Source: Armatimonadota bacterium | Lineage (GTDB): Bacteria > Armatimonadota > Fimbriimonadia > Fimbriimonadales > Fimbriimonadaceae | DNA: 42,474 nucleotides | Direction: 5' to 3' | Assembly: GCA_021413725.1 (NCBI GenBank) | Contig: JAIOPU010000263.1 | Span: forward strand, 1 to 42,474 | Part shown: piece by piece, positions 7,741 to 15,123 of the stretch | Position numbering within the stretch: position 1 is the first letter of the stretch | How the letters are laid out: every line of letters starts with the position of its first letter | Made by a program: the position numbers and the translations under genes | Notes under the pieces: generated by a model | What the model saw: only the letters and a program-made list of their open reading frames with translations | Told to the model about the DNA's origin: nothing | Database searches by the model: none

Positions 7741-7769
7741 TGCAGTGGCTAAAGCACCTGCGTTCCAGG
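7741..7769 (+). other. tRNA-like double hairpin in the leader of the NlpC/P60 gene
   Basis: TGC-AGTGGCTAAA-GCA (7741-7756) and CCTG-CGTTC-CAGG (7757-7769) resemble the D-arm and anticodon arm of a glycine tRNA. No T-arm or acceptor stem follows before the start codon at 7786. It could be a decayed tRNA fragment, an mRNA leader structure, or chance. Confidence 0.25.
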
Positions 7770-7785
7770 CACCTAAGGACAATCT

Positions 7786-9180
7786 ATGATTAAAAATGGA
7801 ACCTTGTGGGCCTGCTTGCTTCTTGCAAGCGTAAGCTTTGCAGATAAATATACGGCTAAGACAGGCGAAACCCTCGCCCAGATCGCGAAGAAGAAAGGCA
7901 TCAGCCTCGAAACTCTCCGACAAGCCAACCCCAAATTAGACTCTTCGGCCCTCAAAAACGGCCAAGTCGTCGTGATACCCCCCAAGGGCGTGTCCACAAA
8001 CGGACAACACAAACTTAAGCCCGGCGAAGACGTCTGGGACGTCGCCAAGCATTACGGAACCACTCTTTCCAGCCTGAAAGCTTTAAATCCAGGGATCGAC
8101 CTCACCAAGGTGAAAGCCGGAGCGTTCATCGAAGTCCCTGTGCTCGACACAAAGTTCAAGCCTGTGGTCGTCAAGGACGCCCAATCTTTTGGTAAGACGA
8201 CTACTTATACCGCGACCAAATTTGACACCGACTGGATTATCGCCAGTCGCCACCGAATTTCTTCCGCAGATCTCAAGACCCTTAACCCGACCGTGGATCT
8301 CACCGCAATTGAGGAAGGCACCGTCCTCACCGTTCCTGTCGTAAAGACGGAATCAAATTTCAAGGTTAAAGACCCCTCCAAGGTTGTTGCAAAGACATCC
8401 ACAATTTTCACACCCGAAAGCAAAGTGGTACGAATCAAGGGCGACAACGTCCGGGTTCGGTCCACCCCAAGCACCGAGGCGATCAGTATTGACATGCTGA
8501 ACCAAGGGACCATCGGAAAGGTCGTCGAGAAGAAAAACAACTGGTTGAGACTCGAATTTGCGAGTAACGTGAGTGGATGGGTTCGAGCCGACTTTGTTGA
8601 AGGATCGAACGCCAAGTTCTCGGCTGTTGCATCCAAGCCAAAACAAGTCGCCTATGCCAAACCGGCACCAACGCGCAACCAAACGGGACTCATTGGCACC
8701 GCTTATTCATTCGTAGGTGTCCGGTACGTCTACGGCGGAACCTCACGATCAGGAATCGACTGCTCGGCGTTCGTCGGTGCTGTGTACCGCAAAAACGGAA
8801 TCAACTTGCCAAGAACTGCGGCAGAGCAATCGCAACGAGGCCAGTTTGTCAGCAAGAGCGAACTCAAAGCCGGGGATCTCATTTTCTTCCGAACCGGTCG
8901 AAGTTATCGCATCAATCATGTCGCGATGTATATTGGGGGCGGCAACATGATCCACGCCAGCTCCGGCGGCGGAATGGTGCGAGTGGATTCCTTCAATAAG
9001 GATTACTACCAACGGAACTACGCTACGTCGCGCCGCATCGCAAACTTCGGCTCAAGCAAAGTGACCTTCACCTACAAGCCCAACGACGACCAGCCCGATA
9101 TCAAAATCGATGACGACATCGTCCTCGAAGACCCGATTGAGCCAACAAGAAACGTCGGCACCGATACAATCGGCGGGTAA
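7786..9180 (+). CDS. LysM / SH3 / NlpC-P60 cell-wall hydrolase
   Basis: A 464-residue secreted peptidoglycan endopeptidase. The signal peptide covers residues 1-19 (...LLLASVSFA). Two clear LysM domains (about 21-65 and 75-118) and a weaker third (about 140-185) bind glycan. An SH3b domain spans about 212-270 (VVRIKGDNVRVRSTPS...GWVRADFVEG). The NlpC/P60 papain-like domain spans about 300-405, with catalytic Cys326 in GIDCSAF, His378 in NHVAMYIG and polar third residue His390 in MIHAS. Such enzymes usually cleave the stem peptide between gamma-D-Glu and the diamino acid. AAGGA sits seven bases before the ATG. An acidic Asp-rich tail follows the catalytic domain. The 207-base leader is longer than most here. 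Confidence 0.93.
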   Translation: MIKNGTLWACLLLASVSFADKYTAKTGETLAQIAKKKGISLETLRQANPKLDSSALKNGQVVVIPPKGVSTNGQHKLKPGEDVWDVAKHYGTTLSSLKALNPGIDLTKVKAGAFIEVPVLDTKFKPVVVKDAQSFGKTTTYTATKFDTDWIIASRHRISSADLKTLNPTVDLTAIEEGTVLTVPVVKTESNFKVKDPSKVVAKTSTIFTPESKVVRIKGDNVRVRSTPSTEAISIDMLNQGTIGKVVEKKNNWLRLEFASNVSGWVRADFVEGSNAKFSAVASKPKQVAYAKPAPTRNQTGLIGTAYSFVGVRYVYGGTSRSGIDCSAFVGAVYRKNGINLPRTAAEQSQRGQFVSKSELKAGDLIFFRTGRSYRINHVAMYIGGGNMIHASSGGGMVRVDSFNKDYYQRNYATSRRIANFGSSKVTFTYKPNDDQPDIKIDDDIVLEDPIEPTRNVGTDTIGG

Positions 9181-9191
9181 TTTTTATAAAG

Positions 9192-9249
9192 CTTTCCCTC
9201 TCCCCGGGGGAGAGGGTCTGTGATCGAAGGGAACTGGGGTGAGGGTTTT
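9192..9249. repeat. Family-A intergenic repeat, copy 2
   Basis: CTTTCCCTCTCCCCGGGGGAGAGGG hairpin (written in parts: CCCTCTCCCC / GGGGGAGAGGG) plus TCTGTGATCGAAGGGAACTG and GGGTGAGGGTTTT tail, directly after the NlpC/P60 gene. Nearly identical to copy 3. Confidence 0.85.
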
Positions 9250-9587
9250 GACCCAAACTCGAAGTTTAACTGACATAATGAGCCGACGCCCTGGCACTCC
9301 GAGTCGTAAGCCCCTTCGTAGACAAGCTCGGCGAATTTTGGGCCAAAATTGAATCTAGCAGTAGCCTCCGGTTGACATTCTCAGCTCCCGTGACCTACAA
9401 ATACATGAGATAAAAAGCCTCATTCCTACCTGACACTCCCAGGGGGAAACAGCAGTGAGGAATGAACATGGGAATGATGAACTTTAGGTTCAAGCTTTCT
9501 TTGGTATAGGTTCAAACGAAATTCACAACTTCCCAAATGATTTGTGAACTTAGGAAGTTCGTGGTGACAAGTAAATATTCAAAATTA

Positions 9588-9645
9588 CTTTCCCTCTCCC
9601 CTGGGGAGAGGGTCTGTGACCGAAGGGAACTGGGGTGAGGGTTTT
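9588..9645. repeat. Family-A intergenic repeat, copy 3
   Basis: Same hairpin and tail as copy 2 with only a few substitutions (TGACCGAAGGGAACTGGGGT), just past the 3' end of the M20 amidohydrolase gene. Confidence 0.85.
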
Positions 9646-9659
9646 CTCTAAAAGAACTT

Positions 9660-10823
9660 TCAACTCAGAGCAAGCGCGACCATCATCTGCACCCCGACTT
9701 CAATCGCATCGTCATTGAAGTCGAAAAGGGGCGTGTGTACGCTCGGAATCTCCGTCTCACCCACTGGAATCAGCCCGAGCTGATAGAAGCATGCCGGACA
9801 CTCTGCGCCGTAGTAAGCAAAGTCCTCGCCGCCCATCGTCGGCACCGCGTCGTCGCTGACCCTTTCTTCACCAAAAGTCTCATGGGCAACTTTGAGAAAC
9901 CGCTCCACTGCTTCAGGGTGATTCACCACCACCGGATAGCCTGGATTCCAAGTGATCTTGGCCTCGACATCGAACGCAATCGCCGTTCCGTTTGCAATCG
10001 CGTGAAGCCTCTTCTCTGCCATCGCCCGGTTCTCCTCGGTCAGTGTCCGCACCGTTCCGTGAACCTGAGCGGACATCGGAATAATATTGTTCGCCGTCCC
10101 GCCATGAACCTGCCCCACGGTGACAACTATGTTGTCGAACGGATCCGTATTCCGGGAGGCAATGGTCTGAAGCGAGGTAATCAGGCTCGCAATCGCCACA
10201 ATCGGGTCGCGGGTCGTCTCCGGCGCAGCAGCATGGCCCCCTTGCCCGACAAACTCTATGTAGAACTCATCGGTGGAGGCCATCATCGGCCCGACCCGGG
10301 TTTCAACTCGCCCCAATGGCACGGAAGTCCATCCGTGCAGACCAAAAATCATATCTGCCGGTTTACCAAGCAGCGTGCCGTTTAGACAGCCTTCCTGAAC
10401 CAACAGGTCACCCCCGCCCCCACCTTCCTCGGCAGGCTGGAACAGAAAAAGAACGTTATTCGGTCGGTGAGCAGTCGCCGCCAGAATCTTGGCGACTCCA
10501 AGTTGAATCGCCGTATGGCCATCATGCCCACAAGCGTGCATCCGCCCTGGAATCGTACTCGCATAAGGCTTGCCGGTTTCTTCATGAATCGGCAGAGCAT
10601 CCATGTCCGCCCGAAGCGCGATAGTAGGCGCGGTCGCCGGATCAGTCGTTGCCGGGAGGTAGCCCAGAACTCCGGTTCCGCGGGCCAAACCTGCTCTGAA
10701 CTCAACCCCGAGCTCCGTCAGAACTCGCTGAACCAACTCGCTGGCATAAGTCTCCTCAAAGCGAATCTGAGGGTGCATGTGAAGGTCGTGCCGAATGTCA
10801 AGAAGTTCAGGGAGATTGATCAT
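9660..10823 (-). CDS. M20D-family amidohydrolase / N-acyl-amino-acid carboxypeptidase
   Basis: A 387-residue metal-dependent amidohydrolase (IAA-amino acid hydrolase/hippurate hydrolase type) that removes acyl groups from amino acids or cleaves related amides in the cytosol. Visible metal and catalytic residues are ALRADMDALP (residues 69-78), MHACGHDGH with Cys98 and His100, QPAEEG with Glu132/Glu133, GLHGW, the GQGGHAAAPE dimerisation-domain loop, and MGGEDFAYY near the C-terminus followed by SVHTPLFDF. Length fits the family. It is divergent from the fRMsr-like gene with only 38 bases between starts, so both promoters must be compressed or overlap. The exact substrate cannot be told from sequence. 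Confidence 0.92.
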   Translation of the reverse strand: MINLPELLDIRHDLHMHPQIRFEETYASELVQRVLTELGVEFRAGLARGTGVLGYLPATTDPATAPTIALRADMDALPIHEETGKPYASTIPGRMHACGHDGHTAIQLGVAKILAATAHRPNNVLFLFQPAEEGGGGGDLLVQEGCLNGTLLGKPADMIFGLHGWTSVPLGRVETRVGPMMASTDEFYIEFVGQGGHAAAPETTRDPIVAIASLITSLQTIASRNTDPFDNIVVTVGQVHGGTANNIIPMSAQVHGTVRTLTEENRAMAEKRLHAIANGTAIAFDVEAKITWNPGYPVVVNHPEAVERFLKVAHETFGEERVSDDAVPTMGGEDFAYYGAECPACFYQLGLIPVGETEIPSVHTPLFDFNDDAIEVGVQMMVALALS

Positions 10824-10861
10824 GGCCTGAGCTTACCTTTGGTTCACGGTATCCTTTTGGC

Positions 10862-11302
10862 ATGAGTTCCTTTGAGTCTGTTTTGAGTGCGGTCGGCGAG
10901 TCCAAATTGACCGGCTTCGAGTTGCGCAGTTTTGCGATGGCCGGTCTTTCCGAACTTGACGGTTACAACTGGTGCGGAATCTATCGCTTAGATGGCGATA
11001 CCCTCGTCTTAGACGCCTATGTAGGGGCTCATACGGACCACACCCACATTCCGGTCGGGCGCGGAGTTTGCGGTACCGCCGTTGCGGAAAACAAGAACCA
11101 AGTCATTCCCGACGTCTGTGAGCTGACGAACTACCTCTCCTGCAGCCTCGAAACTCGGTCCGAAATTGTTGTCCTCATTCGACGAGGTAACCATATCTTA
11201 GGACAAATCGACATTGACGGGCATTCGGTCGGCACCTTTAGATCTAATGACGAGGAATTCCTGGAGTCCCTAGGGAAGATGCTTGCCCAAAATTGGGATT
11301 AA
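10862..11302 (+). CDS. GAF-domain free methionine-R-sulfoxide reductase-like protein
   Basis: A 146-residue single GAF domain of the fRMsr (MsrC) type, which reduces free methionine-R-sulfoxide to methionine. Cys70 (GRGVCGTA) and Cys94 (YLSCSLETRSEIVV) are 24 residues apart, the spacing of resolving Cys84 and catalytic Cys118 in E. coli fRMsr. The third family Cys, ten residues after the first, is absent, and Cys86 (PDVCEL) lies elsewhere. The block ETRSEIVVLI matches the family's SEIVVP substrate pocket, except Pro is Leu. Its last codon overlaps the stop of the convergent GYF/TM2 gene through a shared TTAA. Likely cytosolic oxidative-stress repair. Confidence 0.83.
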   Translation: MSSFESVLSAVGESKLTGFELRSFAMAGLSELDGYNWCGIYRLDGDTLVLDAYVGAHTDHTHIPVGRGVCGTAVAENKNQVIPDVCELTNYLSCSLETRSEIVVLIRRGNHILGQIDIDGHSVGTFRSNDEEFLESLGKMLAQNWD

Positions 11303-11886
11303 CCGTCCAAACGGCGACCGTAACCGTCGATCTTAACCCCGCCGGTAAGGATGATGATTCCGTCGATAAAAGACCAAACATAAGGGATGACACAGAGAAG
11401 GCTCAAGACCAGTTGGATGACCCCCACCGCGATATAGCCGAGGTACATTCGACCGACACCGGGCAAAAAGAGGTTGAGAACGCCTGCGGCGACGCGACTT
11501 CGGTCGCTCGGAGGCAACATGCTCAAGGTTTGCATCCGAGGGTAATTCACGGGATACTGGGTTGGTTGCGAAAAATTACTTTGCTGAGTTTGATAAGTCG
11601 GTTGCCCAAAGTTCGTGGGGGCAGACTGTGGCGGCGCACTCGAAATCGAACCCGCAGGGTTAAATGGAGGCGGCACACCCGCGCCATTCGCAGGAGCAAA
11701 GAGAGACTGGAGTTCAGGCAATTCCCCTGCCGGCCGCCAATTGTCCAGACCTGTCGCCCAAACAAAAGTATCGCGCTCAACCACGGTGTCACGCACCAAT
11801 TCCTGAAACTGCTCCCACGTCAAGGGTCCAAGCTGGCCATAGTGCCCAACGTAAAACCACTCTCTAGAATTTAAATCGGACATCAT
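11299..11886 (-). CDS. GYF-like (GYF_2) plus TM2-domain membrane protein
   Basis: A 195-residue protein with three parts. Residues about 8-60 form a GYF_2/DUF4339-type domain (REWFYVGHYGQLGPLTWEQF...DTFVWATGLDNWRPAGEL). A Pro/Gln/Ser/Asn-rich linker covers about 70-130. A C-terminal TM2-type domain has two hydrophobic hairpins (VAAGVLNLFLPGVGRMYLGY, then GVIQLVLSLLCVIPYVWSFIDGIIIL). GYF_2 plus TM2 pairs are common in bacterial proteins of unknown function. Starts at 11886 or 11883 are equivalent and no good Shine-Dalgarno is visible. It follows the RmlD-like gene by 49 bases, so it may be the last gene of that transcript. Confidence 0.85.
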   Translation of the reverse strand: MMSDLNSREWFYVGHYGQLGPLTWEQFQELVRDTVVERDTFVWATGLDNWRPAGELPELQSLFAPANGAGVPPPFNPAGSISSAPPQSAPTNFGQPTYQTQQSNFSQPTQYPVNYPRMQTLSMLPPSDRSRVAAGVLNLFLPGVGRMYLGYIAVGVIQLVLSLLCVIPYVWSFIDGIIILTGGVKIDGYGRRLDG

Positions 11887-11935
11887 GGGCTTAGTTCTAT
11901 TGTGACCAAAACACTCTCGCGCGTGAGGGCTGGGG

Positions 11936-12829
11936 TCAATTATCGGCGAGAATTTTTTCTGGCGGGTTCGCCACTGCAAAAGAGTATAGGCATTCTGCGA
12001 GACTACTATGAGGCTTTAGACCTGCATCGATAAGCTTTTGGTTGGAGAGAACCGAGTACGCTGGGCGCTTGGCGGGGGTCGGCCAGTCCTCGGTGCGGAT
12101 GGATTGAACATTGATCTCCTGTTCCAGTTGGTGTTGGTCTTTGTAAATCGTAAGGAGAGTTCGGGCGAAATCGCTCCAGGACATCTGCGCTGGCCCAGTC
12201 GCATGATACTTTCCAAAGCTCGGCTTCACTTCAAGGATGTCGCCAATTATCCGGGCCAACTCCCCCGCGTAAGTCGGACAGCCCACTTGGTCCCCCACCA
12301 CTCGCAGTTCCTTCCCCAAGAGCCAGGCACGAATCATCGTGCGAGGAAAGCTCCGGCCCTGGTCGCCAAACAGCCACGAGGTGCGCACGACCCATCCGTG
12401 CGCGACATACGCCTCCCCTTCCAGCTTTGTGCGCGCATAGACGCTCAACGGGTTGGGGAGGTCGGTTTCCACGTAGGGACGGTCTGAGGTGCCGTCAAAG
12501 ACGAAATCCGTGCTGGTTTGCACCAATGGGATCTTGTGGCGGGTACACCAACCCCCAAGCGCTTTTACCGCGAACTTATTGAGGTCTCGGGCTTCCTGGA
12601 GGTGAGTTTCTGCTAAGTCGACCGCGGTGTATGCCGCGCAGTTGATGACCGCCAGCAGTCGCTGACCTTCCAAAAACTCATCAATCGGGTCCACAACGAC
12701 GTTAAAATCCCGATGCGACGGAGTCACCTTGGGTATGCCGCGAGATTCCAGCATCGCGCAAACGTGCCGACCCAGCATCCCCTCCGCCCCCGTTACCAAG
12801 ACAGCAGGCGGATTTGCCCTCAAATTCAT
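11936..12829 (-). CDS. rfbD: dTDP-4-dehydrorhamnose reductase (RmlD/RfbD family)
   Basis: A 297-residue extended short-chain dehydrogenase that reduces dTDP-4-dehydro-L-rhamnose to dTDP-L-rhamnose for cell-surface polysaccharide. The nucleotide-binding motif TGAEGMLG (residues 13-20), NCAAYTAVDLAE, STDFVFDG, catalytic YARTKLEGE (around 130), RTSWLFGDQGRSF, and the diagnostic C-terminal RPAYSVLSNQKL are all present. The start at 12829 is nine bases after the stop of the isocitrate dehydrogenase-like gene, with no clear Shine-Dalgarno, suggesting translational coupling. The other rml genes are not nearby. A related NAD-dependent sugar-nucleotide reductase is possible. Confidence 0.87.
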   Translation of the reverse strand: MNLRANPPAVLVTGAEGMLGRHVCAMLESRGIPKVTPSHRDFNVVVDPIDEFLEGQRLLAVINCAAYTAVDLAETHLQEARDLNKFAVKALGGWCTRHKIPLVQTSTDFVFDGTSDRPYVETDLPNPLSVYARTKLEGEAYVAHGWVVRTSWLFGDQGRSFPRTMIRAWLLGKELRVVGDQVGCPTYAGELARIIGDILEVKPSFGKYHATGPAQMSWSDFARTLLTIYKDQHQLEQEINVQSIRTEDWPTPAKRPAYSVLSNQKLIDAGLKPHSSLAECLYSFAVANPPEKILADN

Positions 12830-12838
12830 GCTAACAAT

Positions 12839-13858
12839 TTAGCACGTTGCATGGGTTTGCTGGATGACTTCCACTTGGAATTCATGGGTACTGGCCTTTC
12901 CGCCCAGATCGATTGTCATACATTTTCCATCCTGACAGACTCTGAGTACGGAGGCAGAAATTCTGTCCGCCTGTTCATTCAGTCCAAGATGCCGGAGCAT
13001 CATCACTGCGCTCATCAACAGTGCCGTCGGATTGGCGACGCCCTTGCCTGCGATGTCAGGCGCTGATCCATGGGCGGCTTCAAAAACCGCGCAGTTCTTA
13101 CCGATATTGGCGCCGGGCGCAAGCCCTAAACCACCCACCAGACCGGCGCAGAGATCGCTCACGATGTCGCCATACAGGTTCTCCGTAACGAAAACATCAA
13201 ACTGCTCAGGCCGCGTGACGAGTTGCATGCAACAATTGTCGACAATGATGTCATCGGCGATAATATCTGGATAATTCATTGAAACTTTGTAAAACTCTTC
13301 AAGGAACATGCCGTCGCAGAGTTTCATGATGTTCGCCTTGTGGATTGCAGAGACACGCTTTCGACCCTGTTTTCGCGCCATATCAAAAGCGTAATCGCAG
13401 ATTCGATGGCAACCGGGACGGGTGATGACCTTGATTCCCTGCGCCATGTCCGGATGGGGCATGAACTCGATTCCCGAATACAAGTCCTCGGTATTTTCCC
13501 GGACTATGACGATGTCCAGGTTTTTATCAGCAAACGGACCCTGCACTCCGGGCAGAGTTTTTGCCGGTCGTACATTGGCGTATAGGTCTAATGCCTTTCG
13601 CAAGGCAACATTTGCCGAAGTATGCCCACCACCTTTTGGTGTCGTTGTAGGGCTTTTCAGGGCAATTCCGATCTCTCGAATGCGATCAATGGTCGCCTTC
13701 GGCATGGCGTCAAGGCCCTTCTCAACCGCACCCAGTCCAGCCTCCAAAAAGACCCAATTGGCCTCAAAACCCGTAGCTTCGAGGATGGAAATGACGGCCG
13801 TCATGATCTCGGGGCCAATACCATCACCTGGGATAATTGCTATGTCTCGTTTACTCAC
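12839..13858 (-). CDS. NAD(P)-dependent isocitrate dehydrogenase-like enzyme
   Basis: A 339-residue member of the isocitrate/isopropylmalate dehydrogenase family, which oxidatively decarboxylates 2R,3S-hydroxyacids. Visible marks are IPGDGIGPEIM at the N-terminus, LKSPTTTPKGGGHTSANVALRKALDLYANVRP (phosphorylation-site/substrate loop), VIVRENTEDLYSGIEF, the catalytic Lys in IHKANIMKLCDG, DDIIVDNCCMQLV with metal-binding Asp, NLYGDIVSDL, and AAHGSAPDIAGKGVANPTALLMS for NAD. ENTEDLYSGIE favours isocitrate over isopropylmalate; homoisocitrate dehydrogenase is the main alternative. The start is GTG at 13858. It leads the minus-strand set continuing into RmlD-like and GYF/TM2 genes. Confidence 0.87.
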   Translation of the reverse strand: MSKRDIAIIPGDGIGPEIMTAVISILEATGFEANWVFLEAGLGAVEKGLDAMPKATIDRIREIGIALKSPTTTPKGGGHTSANVALRKALDLYANVRPAKTLPGVQGPFADKNLDIVIVRENTEDLYSGIEFMPHPDMAQGIKVITRPGCHRICDYAFDMARKQGRKRVSAIHKANIMKLCDGMFLEEFYKVSMNYPDIIADDIIVDNCCMQLVTRPEQFDVFVTENLYGDIVSDLCAGLVGGLGLAPGANIGKNCAVFEAAHGSAPDIAGKGVANPTALLMSAVMMLRHLGLNEQADRISASVLRVCQDGKCMTIDLGGKASTHEFQVEVIQQTHATC

Positions 13859-13883
13859 CCCTTATAGTATCGGAAAATTTGCT

Positions 13884-13911
13884 TTGAATTTGAGGTGAAA
13901 CGCGATATAAT
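13884..13911 (+). promoter_or_regulatory. Sigma70-type promoter of the Gly/Ser-rich exported protein
   Basis: TTGAAT (13884-13889) and a perfect TATAAT (13906-13911), 16-base spacer. A start site near 13918 leaves a short leader with AGGAAG (13931-13936) before the ATG at 13943. This rules against the earlier in-frame start at 13895. Confidence 0.65.
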
Positions 13912-13942
13912 AGAAAACGTCAATAGAATTAGGAAGAACTTT

Positions 13943-15067
13943 ATGAGACCTCAAAGCAATTGGCTCAAAATAATCGCAATGGTATTGTCCGTTGCCCCTC
14001 TGACTCTCGCCTTCGCCCAAGACGATCTTCTTGGGAAAAAGCGTGGAGGAGGAAATTCTGGTGGATCAAATTCGGGAGGTTCGGATCGCGGCGGTTCCAA
14101 GGGTTCGGACTCTAAGGGCTCAGGCTCAAGCGGAGGCCGACAATCAGGTGGCTCAGGCTCAAGTGGAGGATCGGTTGGTTCCGGCCGAGGCGGATCGCAA
14201 GACAACGGCGGTTCGAATCGAGAGCGTAACACTGGCGGTTCGCAACAGCGAGACCCCATAATCGTCCGTGATCGTGACAATTCCCAGGCTCGAACTGGAC
14301 GCTCCGGCCAAGCCCAATACAAATCGCAGAATAATGGACGCGCAAACGGCGGACGCGATGTGCAAATCGTGCAGGACGTGCCGGATTACAACAATAGTAT
14401 TCGACGCCAAGCGGGTCGCGAAGAAAATGTAAGGGTGCAGCGCAACCAATACCAGTATCGATCGGGGTACTACTCCTACAATAACAATTGGCGAGACAAC
14501 AACTTCAGTTACCCGTACTATTCGTTTAACTACGGGAACAACTGCGCTCTGTCGCCTTGGTATTCGTACACGAATATGCCGGGATATATCACCATCGGAC
14601 GCATTTCGTTCAACAACGTTTTTGAGCTCTCGTTCAATTGCAATAACAATTATCGATGGTCTTACAAGTCACGCTACGACCGATACTCCAGCACTTATGA
14701 ACTGGACCGCGCAGTAGCCAGCATTGACAGTGCGTTCGACCGAGCCGACTCCAGCAGGCTGGAAGACCTGATTCCAAGCAGAGGCAGAGTCACGATTCGG
14801 AGCCGATGGGAGCGACCGTACACGGTTGATACCAATGACTACTTCGACATGATGGCGGACCTCATCGAGAGCACTCGCACTCGCCGGTACAACATTACGA
14901 GTGTTAACTACGGAGAACGGGATTATGGCACCGTTCGAGTCACGGCGGAGCACGTTTTCACCGATGGCTATGGTAATCAACGAACGAACTACCACTGCTA
15001 CACTCTCGAAAAGTCGGGACGCCACTATGAAATAGTGGAATTCCAAAGCTCAGATCGTCGGTTCTAA
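13943..15067 (+). CDS. Exported Gly/Ser-rich and Tyr/Asn-rich protein with C-terminal NTF2-like region
   Basis: A 374-residue exported protein I cannot name. AGGAAG six bases upstream sets the start at 13943. The signal peptide ends near ...APLTLAFA. Residues about 30-105 are almost entirely Gly, Ser, Arg, Asn and Lys (GGSGSSGG-like low complexity). Residues about 165-240 are Tyr/Asn-rich (QYRSGYYSYNNNW). The C-terminal part from about 255 (ELDRAVASIDSAFDRADSSRLEDLIPS ... YEIVEFQSSDRRF) looks like a compact alpha+beta domain of NTF2/SnoaL type. The low-complexity N-terminus resembles surface-adhesion or phase-separating linkers (inference). Terminated by the hairpin at 15086. Confidence 0.8.
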   Translation: MRPQSNWLKIIAMVLSVAPLTLAFAQDDLLGKKRGGGNSGGSNSGGSDRGGSKGSDSKGSGSSGGRQSGGSGSSGGSVGSGRGGSQDNGGSNRERNTGGSQQRDPIIVRDRDNSQARTGRSGQAQYKSQNNGRANGGRDVQIVQDVPDYNNSIRRQAGREENVRVQRNQYQYRSGYYSYNNNWRDNNFSYPYYSFNYGNNCALSPWYSYTNMPGYITIGRISFNNVFELSFNCNNNYRWSYKSRYDRYSSTYELDRAVASIDSAFDRADSSRLEDLIPSRGRVTIRSRWERPYTVDTNDYFDMMADLIESTRTRRYNITSVNYGERDYGTVRVTAEHVFTDGYGNQRTNYHCYTLEKSGRHYEIVEFQSSDRRF

Positions 15068-15085
15068 TCTGACTATCAAAACTCT

Positions 15086-15114
15086 ATAGCCGTCCCGCAA
15101 GGGACGGCTATTTT
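15086..15114. terminator. Terminator after the Gly/Ser-rich protein, usable in both directions
   Basis: A perfect 11-bp stem (15086-15096 with 15101-15111, GCAA loop) followed by T residues, between the convergent ends at 15067 (+) and 15124 (-). On the minus strand GAGTTTT follows the stem. Confidence 0.85.
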
Positions 15115-15123
15115 AATGAGACT

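Larger units (their letters stand above)
9181..9659. other. 479-bp gene-free gap with two repeats and an orphan promoter-like site
   Basis: No protein gene is supported. Family-A repeats sit near both ends (9192-9249, 9588-9645), each close to the 3' end of the flanking convergent gene. Between them TTGACA (9372-9377) and TACAAA (9396-9401), 18 bases apart, form a promoter-like pair. It is followed by TCATTCCT (9420-9427)/AGGAATGA (9458-9465), an inverted repeat that could fold an RNA. An unannotated small RNA is possible but unproven. Confidence 0.4.

Noticed and set aside
7600-7785. c-di-AMP (ydaO-type) riboswitch before the LysM/NlpC-P60 gene
   Set aside because: The gene class fits and GGGGTTGTAAATCC and ACCGGGTATCC look suggestive, but the ordered conserved blocks and pseudoknot partners of ydaO could not be found by eye.
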